Positions 30,552-39,801 of a stretch of 64,000 bases of DNA are shown one piece after another (the first letter of the stretch is position 1; the number at the start of each line of letters is the position of its first letter). The translations under genes were made by a program, and so were the position numbers. The stretch is from Legionella londiniensis (lineage in GTDB: Bacteria > Pseudomonadota > Gammaproteobacteria > Legionellales > Legionellaceae): NCBI RefSeq assembly GCF_001467825.1, contig NZ_LNYK01000002.1, positions 1 through 64,000 of the forward strand. The letters run 5' to 3'. Below the pieces are notes generated by a model. That model saw nothing but the letters and a program-made list of their open reading frames with translations. It had not been told where the DNA came from and did not search any database.

Positions 30552-31176
30552 TTTTTACGCCCGAGGTCGTGCTCGGCGCATGTCGGTAGCGATCGCGGGG
30601 CGCTTCGGGCGGATAGCCAAATCCTTTATCGGCAAGGCGTTTTACAGTCTGCAAATAGCGCTCTCCCCATACGCCGGGATCAAAATTGGTGACCACCACG
30701 TTATAGCTGAGATTAATGATTGATTCAAAAGCCTTGCGCTGAGATAATTCATGGCCGCCAAATGCAACCTGGACTTCAGTTTCAGTGTCTATGCCGCCTG
30801 ATTTCAGACGCTCCACCAGCAAAAAAATCATTTTTTCAATGGTATAATAGAGCTTGCACATAGACATACCGGCTTTATACATATCCTGCGCTTTTGAAGT
30901 TGTGAGTTTATACCCATGATCATATATGGGATAAACAAACTCCATCTCGTCACTTTCTTCAACGCGCCCAGGAGGAATCAGTAGGGGAGGATAAACGGTG
31001 TCGATGGTTGGGCTCACGACAAATAACTGAAAATCGGCCCAGTTCCGCCATAAATGATAAACCCGTTCTATCAGGGTGACCGGATCAAACTCCTCTTCCA
31101 GAAGGAGCCTTTGTTCTTCATTGATTTGATAATCAGTACGCTCTGAATCTGTCATTTGCCAATCAGTATAATCCAT
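30541..31176 (-). CDS. Conserved-looking soluble protein, unknown function
   Basis: I do not recognise this 211-residue protein. It is acidic in the first 35 residues and has no signal peptide or membrane helix. Residues about 60-110 contain the Pro-rich VYPPLLIPPGRVEESDEMEFVYP, and about 125-165 are mostly helical. The last 20 residues are polar and basic (Arg, His, Ser, Thr, Lys). It is downstream of feoABC on the same strand after a 65-base gap, so it may be read through from feo, but no functional link is visible. Confidence 0.65.
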   Translation of the reverse strand: MDYTDWQMTDSERTDYQINEEQRLLLEEEFDPVTLIERVYHLWRNWADFQLFVVSPTIDTVYPPLLIPPGRVEESDEMEFVYPIYDHGYKLTTSKAQDMYKAGMSMCKLYYTIEKMIFLLVERLKSGGIDTETEVQVAFGGHELSQRKAFESIINLSYNVVVTNFDPGVWGERYLQTVKRLADKGFGYPPEAPRDRYRHAPSTTSGVKTTK

Positions 31177-31241
31177 CTTGATAATATAATCTTAGCTTAT
31201 ATTCCCGGTTGTGACACGAAGTAAGTGCCGTTTTCTTGAAA

Positions 31242-31493
31242 CTATTTCTTATTAAGAGGGAGATCCAGCGGATACTTCCCAATAAACTCATAAAAAATCA
31301 GGGTTTCCAAACGACAACCAAAGCAATTTGCCTTGCAGCCGGCGCTTGTTCCCGAGCAGCGAATCAGCCCCCTGTTTTCCCATATCTCAAGCATGGGCAG
31401 TAAAGCTTGTTCCTCGATGGAGAATTCGCGGGCGATTTGTTGAGTGCTCGCTACGTGTTCACGCCGGATAAAATCAAGTATTTGCAGCAACAT
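31242..31493 (-). CDS. feoC: FeoC-like winged-helix protein
   Basis: An 83-residue protein with an N-terminal winged-helix fold (MLLQILDFIRREHVASTQQIAREFSIEEQAL) and a C-terminal cysteine motif CKANCFGC. This matches FeoC, a small cytoplasmic partner of FeoB thought to bind an iron-sulfur cluster and stabilise FeoB. The start inside the feoB end, with GAGG eight bases ahead, gives a 20-base overlap and the usual FeoC length. No transcriptional role should be assumed. Confidence 0.85.
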   Translation of the reverse strand: MLLQILDFIRREHVASTQQIAREFSIEEQALLPMLEIWENRGLIRCSGTSAGCKANCFGCRLETLIFYEFIGKYPLDLPLNKK

Positions 31494-33708
31494 ATTGTGA
31501 ACCTCGTGCAGGTTTTGTGACTGTCCAAATACACAATATCGCCATGGCGATAACAAAAAGCATTGCAGCTATCCATAGCAGCGCTGTATAGGGATTGCGA
31601 ATCAAAGTGGCTGACTGGTAAAAAATTACGGATACAGAATAGGCCATGAGCACTGACCAGGCAATAGAAAACCACATCAGCTTGCGGCTTGCTTCCTGAC
31701 GGATTGCTGCCATGGTCGAAACACAGGGAATATACAGCAAAATAAAGAGCAAATAGGCATAGGCTCCCGCCTTGCCGTCAAAACGCTGATACATGGTGCC
31801 ATATACTGAATGAGAGACAGTATCATCAGGCATGCTGGCAAGAAAAGGGTTCCAGAATGCGCTGCCAATCTTGAAGAGATTTTGTGGAATAGAAAAAAAT
31901 GCGTCGCTCAGGGAGCCCCATAAAGAAAATGCAGCAACAGACGTTTCCGCAAAGTTGCCCGCCTGGGCATAGAGTGTATTTAATGAGCCGACAACCACTT
32001 CTTTGGCAAATATGCCAGTCAGCAATCCAACCGTTGCAGGCCAGTTATCTGGATGAATGCCCATGGGTGAAAATAGCGGAGTTAAGGCCTGGCCAATCCA
32101 GGACAAGACAGACTCATCGCTCGCATTAGCGCCGTTTAACCCACCATGCACAGTTAATGTATTTAATCCCCCAAGCAGTATACAAACCGGGATAATCACT
32201 TTGCCGGCACGAATAACAAAAAAGCGCAGGCGCAACATGGTTTCCTTAAGCAGCCTTCGTAAGGTGGGCCTGTGATAGGCAGGCAGCTCGATAATCAGCG
32301 GCGCTGCCTCTCCGCGAAAAAGTGTTTTCTGCAATAACCAGCCTGTCGCTACGGCCATGAGAACACCGATGAGGTATAATGAAAAGACAATGTTTTGTCC
32401 GCCGGTCGGGAAAAAGGCGGCTACAAAAACAGCATAAATTGCAAGCCTCGCGCTACAGGACATAAATGGGCTCATCAGCACCGTCAAAAGCCTGTCGCGC
32501 TCTGAGTCCAGGATTCTTGCTGCCATGATAGCAGGAACATTGCAGCCGAATCCTACAATCATTGGCACAAAAGATTTGCCAGGGAGCCCCAAAAAACGCA
32601 TGATCTTATCCATGACAAAAGCAGCACGCGCCATATATCCCGATATTTCCAGGAAAGAGAGGAAAAAATACATGGCAGCAAGTACCGGGATAAAAGTGCA
32701 AGTCGTATTGATCCCCTTCCCTACGCCGTAAGCCAAAAATGCGATCAGCCAGTCCGGGCAGGATAGCCGATGCAAACCATACGCAGCCCCCTGCACAAAC
32801 ACCGCATCCGTTGCAAGATCAAAAAAATCCTGAAATGCGCCGCCGATATTAATTGCAAAGAGAAACATGCCATACATGATGGCAAAAAAAATCGGCAAAG
32901 CCCAAAAGCGGTGGAGGAGGATACGATCAATTTTTGCGGTCAGCCGCTCTTTGATGTCCGAATGTTTCCTCTGAACCCCTGATACGATGGTGTGCACCGC
33001 CTGATAGCGGGCATCGGCCATCAAGACATCGCCATGGTCTATGCTGATTGCTTTATTTTTCCCGCCAAAGAGCAAGGTATCCCCTTCAAGAATCCTGCAG
33101 GCGATATAATGCGCCTGAGCAGGCTCGTGCCCGGAAACAAGAGCGGCCTCAAGAGATGCCAAAGCCGCGCTGAGCAAGGCAGGAAGCGGTAAGGCAAGCG
33201 GTTTTGGACAGGCATGACGTTTCACAATCGCCTGACGCAAATCATTAAGACCGATTTCCCGATTTGCCTGCAATTCCACCACCGGGCTATGCAAATATTG
33301 CGCTAATTGGTTTGAATTGATCTCAATGCCTTCCTGCAGGGCAAGATCAGTCATATTCAACGCAACGACGACGGGCTTGCCTAACTCCAGCAATTGGCTG
33401 GTCAAATATAAATGGCGCTCCAAATGACAAGCATCCACCACATTGACGACAAGATCAAAATCCAGCCTGGCCACCGCCTCTGCAGAAATTTTTTCATCCA
33501 GACTCGAACCTGCACTTGTTGTGACCAAACTATAAATACCGGGCAAGTCAGTGATTTTTATCTGTTCATCATTATGAAAGAAAAATCCTTCCTTTTTTTC
33601 AACCGTAACCCCGGGCCAGTTGCCCACGCGTTGATTATCGCCGGTGAGGGCATTAAAGAGAGTGGTTTTTCCGCAGTTTGGGTTGCCGACCAGAAGGATA
33701 TGCTTCAT
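31474..33708 (-). CDS. feoB: Ferrous iron transporter FeoB
   Basis: Inner-membrane Fe(II) transporter of 744 residues with an N-terminal G domain: GNPNCGKTTLFN (G1), DLPGIYSL (G3) and NMTD (G4). A helical GDI-like region follows (about 170-260). Then come the Gate regions with VGFGCNVPAIMAARIL (first conserved Cys) and the C-terminal helices including AVGLLTGIFAKEVVVGSLNTLY. The start at 33708 overlaps the feoA stop as ATGA and has a GAGAGG site. Confidence 0.97.
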   Translation of the reverse strand: MKHILLVGNPNCGKTTLFNALTGDNQRVGNWPGVTVEKKEGFFFHNDEQIKITDLPGIYSLVTTSAGSSLDEKISAEAVARLDFDLVVNVVDACHLERHLYLTSQLLELGKPVVVALNMTDLALQEGIEINSNQLAQYLHSPVVELQANREIGLNDLRQAIVKRHACPKPLALPLPALLSAALASLEAALVSGHEPAQAHYIACRILEGDTLLFGGKNKAISIDHGDVLMADARYQAVHTIVSGVQRKHSDIKERLTAKIDRILLHRFWALPIFFAIMYGMFLFAINIGGAFQDFFDLATDAVFVQGAAYGLHRLSCPDWLIAFLAYGVGKGINTTCTFIPVLAAMYFFLSFLEISGYMARAAFVMDKIMRFLGLPGKSFVPMIVGFGCNVPAIMAARILDSERDRLLTVLMSPFMSCSARLAIYAVFVAAFFPTGGQNIVFSLYLIGVLMAVATGWLLQKTLFRGEAAPLIIELPAYHRPTLRRLLKETMLRLRFFVIRAGKVIIPVCILLGGLNTLTVHGGLNGANASDESVLSWIGQALTPLFSPMGIHPDNWPATVGLLTGIFAKEVVVGSLNTLYAQAGNFAETSVAAFSLWGSLSDAFFSIPQNLFKIGSAFWNPFLASMPDDTVSHSVYGTMYQRFDGKAGAYAYLLFILLYIPCVSTMAAIRQEASRKLMWFSIAWSVLMAYSVSVIFYQSATLIRNPYTALLWIAAMLFVIAMAILCIWTVTKPARGSQYVAANT

Positions 33709-33950
33709 AACCTCTCCCAATGCAAGTGGCAGGCTTCTTCCTTGCGCAAGGCAATCATAGTGCCCCTGACTTCCACCAATACAGGGCAGCCTAATGGCGC
33801 AACCTTAAGCACAAGCATTTCAACGCCTCTGGTTATGCCCAATGATAAAAGCCGACGGCGGTAACTGTCTCCTGTTTGACCGAAATCAACAAGTCGGAGC
33901 CTGTCTCCGCACATGAATTCTGTGATTTTTACCATATCTGCGTGAGCCAT
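33705..33950 (-). CDS. feoA: Ferrous iron transport accessory protein FeoA
   Basis: An SH3-like small protein of about 81 residues needed for FeoB activity. LRLVDFGQTGDSYRRRLLSLGITRGVEMLVLKVAPLGCPVLVEVRGTMIALRKEEA is a full FeoA domain. The start at 33950 is chosen because the longer frame would begin inside the Fur box; ATG 33935 is also possible. Translation is coupled to feoB. Confidence 0.92.
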   Translation of the reverse strand: MAHADMVKITEFMCGDRLRLVDFGQTGDSYRRRLLSLGITRGVEMLVLKVAPLGCPVLVEVRGTMIALRKEEACHLHWERL

Positions 33951-33973
33951 AAAAAAATCCAGTGTACCATAAA

Positions 33974-33994
33974 TGATATCGAGAATCATTCTCA
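33974..33994. promoter_or_regulatory. Fur box upstream of feoA
   Basis: TGATATC followed by the palindromic core GAGAATCATTCTC (33981-33993) matches the GATAATGATAATCATTATC Fur consensus well. It lies about 25 bases before the feoA start. Repression by Fur-Fe(II) under iron-rich conditions is therefore expected. Confidence 0.8.
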
Positions 33995-34123
33995 ATTAAC
34001 AGCATGTCCAAGCCAAAATCATACGTTGCCTGCGTGGAAATGAGGCATTTTAAGCGCTTTAGCAAGGCATTATTGCGCAAAATGACACGATATTGTCCTG
34101 ACAACATGGAGAAAGGGTACGCA

Positions 34124-35203
34124 TTATTCTTTTTCACGAGCTTTTTTGCCGCAGCCTGCCAGGTAATCTTGGGACTGCATTTCATGCAAGCGGCTTATCG
34201 TGCGTTGAAAAGGCTTATGCAGCCGCCCTTGAGGATAAAGCCCTTCAGCCGGGGCTGCTGCAGAAAAAATAACCTTGACACCCTTGTCATACATGACATC
34301 AATAAAATGCATAAACAAAATTACCTTTGCCATATCATCAGGCTCCAATACAGGTATGTCACTTAAGAATACCGTTTTGAATCGCTCGGCAATCTCCAGG
34401 TAATCAAGTTGGCTGCGGGGCACTGTACAAAGTTCAGCGAAGCGGAACCACACCGCTTCCCTGCCGAGCCTGACAGAGCGGATACTTCGACCTTGTATTG
34501 TGAGCGCGACTCCCTCCTGGTACTCTTGCGCCACTTTGTGAAACAGCTTGCCTATCGCCGCATCTGTTGCTTCATTCAGGGGGTAAAAATAAGTTTCTAA
34601 ATCCTGCTCCCGACCCCTGCGATAATCGCGGCTATCCGTTAAACACAATACATCGCAATGGGTTTTAATCAACTCGATTGCAGGTAAAAAACGCACTCTT
34701 TGCAACCCGTTGAGATACAGTTCATCAGGTTTGGTATTGGATGTGGCCAGCAAAACGATATCGTGGGCAAACAGATTATCCAGTAACGTCGCAAGTATCA
34801 TGGCATCGGCAATATCATGCACCATAAATTCATCAAGACAAAGCAAGCGGGTTGACTTGGCCATATCTGCCGCGATATAGCGCAGGGGATCTTTTTTTCC
34901 CTGCAAACGGCGCAAGCTGCTATCTATCTGTTGCATAAACTGATGAAAATGGACTCTTTTTTTATAGGGAATCGGGAGCGCCTGATAGAGCAAATCTACA
35001 AGATAGGTTTTGCCCACCCCCACTGGTCCGTATAGATAGATACCTTTGCAAGACTGTTTTTGCCCACGGCGAAGCCAGGTTTTTCGCTGCCCGGATAAAG
35101 CATCAACAATACGTTGAAGATGAGGCAGCATCTGCCTTTGCGCCAAGGAATCCTGAATTTCGCCTCGCTGGAGCGCATCGAGGTAGAGCTTATCCAAACT
35201 CAT
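34124..35203 (-). CDS. zapE: ZapE / AFG1-like ATPase
   Basis: Cell-division-associated AAA-type ATPase of 359 residues. Walker A is GPVGVGKTYLVDLL (about 59-72). Walker B is CLDEFMVHDIADAMI, and sensor 1 lies in IVLLATSNTKPDELY. HFHQFM and RDYRRG are typical family segments. In E. coli ZapE acts at late division, particularly under low oxygen. The start at 35203 is near an AGGAT; 35212 is an alternative. It overlaps the hydrolase gene by 14 bases. Confidence 0.93.
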   Translation of the reverse strand: MSLDKLYLDALQRGEIQDSLAQRQMLPHLQRIVDALSGQRKTWLRRGQKQSCKGIYLYGPVGVGKTYLVDLLYQALPIPYKKRVHFHQFMQQIDSSLRRLQGKKDPLRYIAADMAKSTRLLCLDEFMVHDIADAMILATLLDNLFAHDIVLLATSNTKPDELYLNGLQRVRFLPAIELIKTHCDVLCLTDSRDYRRGREQDLETYFYPLNEATDAAIGKLFHKVAQEYQEGVALTIQGRSIRSVRLGREAVWFRFAELCTVPRSQLDYLEIAERFKTVFLSDIPVLEPDDMAKVILFMHFIDVMYDKGVKVIFSAAAPAEGLYPQGRLHKPFQRTISRLHEMQSQDYLAGCGKKAREKE

Positions 35204-35870
35204 GAAAAACATCCTGAGCGCGCATGGCTTCCAACAAGCGGTCTTTAAGTTCTATGAGCTTTCCATGAAAAAAATGCCCAGTATCAGCAAAACGAAGCAA
35301 AGTCACTGGCTCGTTCAGGGTTTGAGTGAACTCAAGAACCAGGTCAAGCGGCACTACCTCATCCTCATCCCCCTGCGCCACGATCCACGGGGCAGGCTGA
35401 ATGTTAAATTCATGGTAGTCATAATGATGAACAGGCGGCGCTATGGTAATCAGCAGCTCATGAGGGCATTGGGCCGCTGCGCGATAGGCCACATAGGAGC
35501 CAAAAGAAAATCCGGCAAAAATAAAACGCACACCGGGGAGTACAGTCAGGAATTGGGAGGCAAGGCATAACATGTCTTCACTTTCGCCAATGCCCGCATC
35601 ATATTTGCCGGCAGATTCGCCCACTCCACGAAAGTTAAATCGCAAGCTCGGGATGGCCTGCGCCTTAAACGTTCTTGCAAGCGTAGTCACCACCTTATTA
35701 TCCATGGTTCCGCCTTGCAGGGAATGGGGATGCCCAAGCAGCGCGAGGTAACGCAAGTCAGCTTTTTCAGGAATCGTTAAAGCTGCCTCCAATTGACCTT
35801 TGCTGCCCTCAAGCCGCAATAGGTGTTCTCCAGAAATATTAAGTTTTTCGCTGATTGACATCATAGGCAT
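35190..35870 (-). CDS. Alpha/beta hydrolase (YqfA/dienelactone-hydrolase-like family)
   Basis: A cytoplasmic hydrolase of about 226 residues. HPHSLQGGTMDNKVV and LRFNFRGVGESAG form the oxyanion-side motifs. The nucleophile elbow is GFSFGSY (Ser near 118). Asp in QGDEDEVVP and His in ADTGHFFHG complete the triad. Homologues are mostly uncharacterised; substrate unknown. Several Met codons occur at the N-terminus (35870, 35864, 35861) without a clear ribosome site. It is transcribed into zapE. Confidence 0.82.
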   Translation of the reverse strand: MPMMSISEKLNISGEHLLRLEGSKGQLEAALTIPEKADLRYLALLGHPHSLQGGTMDNKVVTTLARTFKAQAIPSLRFNFRGVGESAGKYDAGIGESEDMLCLASQFLTVLPGVRFIFAGFSFGSYVAYRAAAQCPHELLITIAPPVHHYDYHEFNIQPAPWIVAQGDEDEVVPLDLVLEFTQTLNEPVTLLRFADTGHFFHGKLIELKDRLLEAMRAQDVFHEFG

Positions 35871-35906
35871 GTAACATAAAAGCAATATGAAAAATTATAA
35901 CGCATA

Positions 35907-35934
35907 TTGCATTTTAATGCCTGTGCTTTATGAT
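35907..35934 (+). promoter_or_regulatory. Probable panBC promoter
   Basis: TTGCAT (35907-35912), 16 bases, TATGAT (35929-35934). The leader to panB would be about 50 bases. Confidence 0.5.
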
Positions 35935-35992
35935 ACAAGCCGACTGACGATGCATCGACTTTTTTCAAAGCGGTGACCTATGCGAGGTTCAA

Positions 35993-36781
35993 ATGAAAAT
36001 TCATGATTTTAAACGTAAAAAGGAGCAGCAGGCCAAAATCAGCATGGTAACCTGCTATGATTACCCTTCCGCCCTGATTGTTGCTGAATCAGATATTGAC
36101 TGTGTTTTGGTTGGCGATTCTGTTGCAATGGTCGTGCATGGCCATGACAGCACAGTCATGGCCACGATGGAAATGATGGTCATGCATACTGCTGCTGTTG
36201 CGCGCGGGCTCAGCACTCAATTTCTCATCAGCGATCTTCCTTTTTTAAGCCATCGTGCTTCTCAGGCCGCAACCGTTGAACATGTAAAACAATTAATTCA
36301 GGCGGGAGCGCATGGAGTCAAAATTGAAGGCGCGGACTCTGATGTATACCAAACGATTGCTCACCTGGTTTCATCCGGTGTTCCTGTGATGGGACATATT
36401 GGGCTTACCCCCCAACATATTCACCAATTAGGCGGTTATCGCGTACAGGGCAAGCACCAGGAACAAGCGGCCGCGTTGTTGCACCAGGCTAAAAACCTTG
36501 AGAAAGCCGGCTGCTTTGCGCTTGTTATCGAATGTGTTCCTGAAACAGTGGCAAAAGAGATTACAGATGCGCTCACGATTCCAACAATTGGCATAGGCGC
36601 AGGTATGGGCACAGATGGCCAGGTTTTGGTCTGGCATGATTTGCTTGGCCTGCAGTCGCAAATTAAGCCGCGCTTTGTCAAACAATTCATCCCTGGCAAA
36701 GATTTGCTTCTAAAAGGGATTAACGAGTACGCCAAAGAGGTGCAAAAAGCAAGTTTTCCAGGTCCTGAGCACGTATTTTAA
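35993..36781 (+). CDS. panB: 3-methyl-2-oxobutanoate hydroxymethyltransferase
   Basis: First committed step of pantothenate synthesis, making ketopantoate with methylene-tetrahydrofolate. The 262 residues contain MVTCYDYPSALIVAESDID, VGDSVAMVVHGHDST and GHIGLTPQ. IPTIGIGAGMGTDGQVLVWHDLLGL is the conserved active-site glutamate/glycine region. A GAGG site precedes the ATG. panC follows after 13 bases. panD and panE are not here. Confidence 0.98.
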   Translation: MKIHDFKRKKEQQAKISMVTCYDYPSALIVAESDIDCVLVGDSVAMVVHGHDSTVMATMEMMVMHTAAVARGLSTQFLISDLPFLSHRASQAATVEHVKQLIQAGAHGVKIEGADSDVYQTIAHLVSSGVPVMGHIGLTPQHIHQLGGYRVQGKHQEQAAALLHQAKNLEKAGCFALVIECVPETVAKEITDALTIPTIGIGAGMGTDGQVLVWHDLLGLQSQIKPRFVKQFIPGKDLLLKGINEYAKEVQKASFPGPEHVF

Positions 36782-36794
36782 TTGAGGATAAATA

Positions 36795-37583
36795 ATGAAA
36801 ATCATTCAAGATGTTGGGGAGTGGCGGCATATTCGCCAGGAACTGCCTCATACCGCAACATTAGGCTTTGTCCCCACCATGGGTAATCTTCATCCAGGCC
36901 ATGCCTCATTGGTTGTCTCTTCCAGACAGGAAAATGATTTAACGGCAGTGAGTATTTTTGTAAACCCAACCCAGTTCAACAATGCGGACGACTTTAATCA
37001 TTATCCAAGAACCTTAACTGAAGATATCGAATTACTGATCCAAAACGGCGTTGATTTTTGCCTAATCCCAGATGAAAAAGCCCTATATCCTGAGGGATAT
37101 CGTTTTCAAATTCAGGAAACCTTGTTCAGCAATCAAATGGAAGGACAGCATCGGCCTGGGCATTTTTGCGGAGTGTTCACGGTTGTGATGAAATTGTTGA
37201 ATCTAATCAAGCCAAGCCGAGCTTATTTTGGTGAAAAGGATTATCAGCAATATTGCCTGATTCGCGATATGGCAAACGATTTCTTTATGGATATTGAAAT
37301 CAAATCCTGTCCCACCATACGTGAGCCCTCAGGACTTGCCTTTAGTTCACGAAATAACCGACTGGACTTTTGGGAAAAAAAACTGGCTGTCCAGTTCGCC
37401 CAAATTTTTCAACAGGGAAAGTCGACCGAAGACATCATTTCAGCGCTTCGCCAATTAAATATCGAAATTGATTATGTCAAAGAATATCAAAAGAGACGAT
37501 TTGCAGCGGTGAAGATTGGCAATGTGCGCCTCATCGATAACTATGCATTGGCCGATGAGGAAAGCACAAGCGGCGATAATTAG
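36795..37583 (+). CDS. panC: Pantothenate synthetase
   Basis: Joins pantoate and beta-alanine using ATP. The 262 residues show VPTMGNLHPGHASLV with the HIGH-like motif, VNPTQFN, YPRTLTEDI, GVFTVVMKLLNLIKPSRAYFGEKDYQQ and PTIREPSGLAFSSRN. The protein is slightly short, the C-terminal domain being compact. GAGGATAAATA precedes the ATG. Confidence 0.98.
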   Translation: MKIIQDVGEWRHIRQELPHTATLGFVPTMGNLHPGHASLVVSSRQENDLTAVSIFVNPTQFNNADDFNHYPRTLTEDIELLIQNGVDFCLIPDEKALYPEGYRFQIQETLFSNQMEGQHRPGHFCGVFTVVMKLLNLIKPSRAYFGEKDYQQYCLIRDMANDFFMDIEIKSCPTIREPSGLAFSSRNNRLDFWEKKLAVQFAQIFQQGKSTEDIISALRQLNIEIDYVKEYQKRRFAAVKIGNVRLIDNYALADEESTSGDN

Positions 37584-37664
37584 CCTTAAACATTCATTGT
37601 CTTGATTCGCCGATACCGTTTAACGCTTGCAGGAAATTTTAAAAATCATCCAGCGCCTCGAGAT

Positions 37665-39083
37665 TTACTCGTGATGAAGAGCGGCTAATGTGGCGGCAAT
37701 AATTGCTGCCTTATGCTGGGGAAGTGATTTATTGGAATAATTTAACCATTCAGGATGCGCAGCAAGCAATCCTGTATGTAAGGTGCCTCGCTGCAGCTCT
37801 TCAGACTTAAGCATTTCAATATAAAAAGGGATAGTGGTTTTGACGCCAAAAAGACGCATTTCCATGAGCGCCCTCTTCGCCCGTTGCAAAACTGCTGGCC
37901 AATCCAAAGCCCATACAGTCAATTTTGCGCATAATGAATCATAATCAGGGGGGATGGTATAGCCTGTATAAATTGCGCTATCGGTTCTAACGCCTGGGCC
38001 TCCTGGCGCATAGTAGCGGGTAATGCGCCCAAAACTGGGTAAAAAATCATTTTGCGGATCTTCAGCATTGATACGAAATTCAATGGCATAACCGCGTTGA
38101 AGGACTTCGTTTTGAGTCATGCTGAGCTGATGGCCCGCAGCTATGCGGATTTGTTCCTGAACAATATCCATCCCGGTGATTTGTTCGGTAATGGGATGCT
38201 CAACCTGCAAGCGGGTGTTCATCTCCAGAAAATAAATATTATTTTTTTCATCGAGAATAAACTCTACAGTACCTGCGTTAGTATATGAAACGCTTTTTGC
38301 GGCTTGAATGGCATAGCGATAAAGCTTTTGCCTGATTTCACCATCAAGGTTTGGCGCGGGCGCAACTTCCACCATTTTTTGATGGCGCCGCTGGATTGAA
38401 CAGTCACGCTCAAAAAGATGGATGACATTTCCATGAGCATCGGCAAGAATTTGCACCTCAATATGGCGCGGGTTATGGATGAACTTTTCCAGATAAACAT
38501 GGGTATCACCAAATGCCTTCTGAGCTTCTGACTGAACCCGTTCATACTGTTGGCGAATTTCGTCAGCGCTATGGCAAACGCGCACACCGCGACCGCCGCC
38601 GCCAAAAGTTGCCTTTAACATCACAGGATAGCCAAGGGCTTGGGCAACCTGGACTGCTTCATCCGTATCATTCAAATTACCATCGCTTCCAGGTATGATG
38701 GGCAACCCGGCTTTGGCCATGGCTTCCCGGGCAGCCACCTTGGATCCCATCGTGGCGATCACAGAGGATTCAGGGCCAATAAAAACAATTCCTGTCCTCT
38801 CACAAAAGGCTGCAAGCGCTGGATTCTCTGAGAGAAATCCATATCCTGGATGAATAGCATCACAGCCCGTTGCAGTTGCACATTCAACAATGCGCGAGAT
38901 ATTTAAATAAGCATCCATTGCTTTCTTGCTCAGGCAATGAGCGTGTGTCGCGCGCTTCACATGCAAGGCATAACGATCCGCTTCGCTGTAAATGGCTACA
39001 GTTTCAATTTCCATTTCCTGACAGGCACGAATAATTCTTAAAGCAATTTCGCCACGATTACAAATGAGAATTTTCCTAAACAT
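37665..39083 (-). CDS. Biotin carboxylase (AccC / PycA type)
   Basis: ATP-grasp enzyme of 472 residues that carboxylates biotin on a carrier protein. MFRKILICNRGEIALRIIRAC, the ATP loop GGGGRGVRV, and the active-site EMNTRLQVEHPITE with RINAEDP are all present. The start at 39083 has a strong GGGAG site. The C-terminus is longer than AccC. No accB or carboxyltransferase gene is next to it, so it may be the A subunit of a two-subunit pyruvate carboxylase rather than part of acetyl-CoA carboxylase. Confidence 0.85.
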   Translation of the reverse strand: MFRKILICNRGEIALRIIRACQEMEIETVAIYSEADRYALHVKRATHAHCLSKKAMDAYLNISRIVECATATGCDAIHPGYGFLSENPALAAFCERTGIVFIGPESSVIATMGSKVAAREAMAKAGLPIIPGSDGNLNDTDEAVQVAQALGYPVMLKATFGGGGRGVRVCHSADEIRQQYERVQSEAQKAFGDTHVYLEKFIHNPRHIEVQILADAHGNVIHLFERDCSIQRRHQKMVEVAPAPNLDGEIRQKLYRYAIQAAKSVSYTNAGTVEFILDEKNNIYFLEMNTRLQVEHPITEQITGMDIVQEQIRIAAGHQLSMTQNEVLQRGYAIEFRINAEDPQNDFLPSFGRITRYYAPGGPGVRTDSAIYTGYTIPPDYDSLCAKLTVWALDWPAVLQRAKRALMEMRLFGVKTTIPFYIEMLKSEELQRGTLHTGLLAAHPEWLNYSNKSLPQHKAAIIAATLAALHHE

Positions 39084-39110
39084 TGACTCTCCCTGAGCAA
39101 AGCTCACCGC

Positions 39111-39638
39111 TTAGAGGGCTGTTGCCCGTACCCATGTTTCTCTGGCAAGCGTTAATTGGTGCTCCAGTTGCCCTATTTCAGCCTGCAAACTCAGTATTGA
39201 CTGGGAATCTCCTCTTTTTTTGAGTTCGGATAGCCGCAACGACAACGCCTCACGCTGCTCATTTAAAGCGGTAATTTCCTGATTCAGATTCGTTAACCAC
39301 TGCTGCCTCGTTGTGATTGCATCCATTGCCTGTGTTTTTTCTTCAGGCCCTCTCTTGCCCAGAGCCTGGATGTGATATACATGCACTAAAAAATCAATTT
39401 TTTGTCGAATGCGTTTGGCCAGGAATTCCAGAATCTTGCCCTGGCTCTTTTTTTTAAGCTGCTGCAAATCCACTTTAATTTCCTGAATACAAGCCCTGGC
39501 ATTCAATTCCTGAGTTAGCCGGAAAAGCCCCTGAGGAACAGCCTCCTCATCAATAACAATACCCGAATGGCTTATTTTCCATTCAAGCTCTGGCAAACGG
39601 GCGGCTAATTGCGCCAATGTTTCTTCTAACTCATGCAT
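39111..39638 (-). CDS. Coiled-coil protein, possibly PriC-like
   Basis: A 175-residue all-helical protein. Charged heptad-like stretches cover about 55-75 and 115-165. The segment KSQGKILEFLAKRIRQKIDFLV resembles the region of PriC primosomal proteins where a helix contacts SSB and DNA, but similarity is faint. It lies 27 bases upstream of the biotin carboxylase gene on the same strand. It could equally be a lineage-specific coiled-coil protein. Confidence 0.45.
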   Translation of the reverse strand: MHELEETLAQLAARLPELEWKISHSGIVIDEEAVPQGLFRLTQELNARACIQEIKVDLQQLKKKSQGKILEFLAKRIRQKIDFLVHVYHIQALGKRGPEEKTQAMDAITTRQQWLTNLNQEITALNEQREALSLRLSELKKRGDSQSILSLQAEIGQLEHQLTLARETWVRATAL

Positions 39639-39801
39639 TTAAACTTCAACCAGCAACAGTGATAAAAAGAAGATGTTTTCTTACTCATTTTTGCCTTTGA
39701 CAGGTTTATTTCTTACATTCAGCAAAAAATGGAATTAAATCTTCAGAATAACATAATATGATATATATGAAATATTATTGCCAAAAAACACAGGGATGAT
39801 G

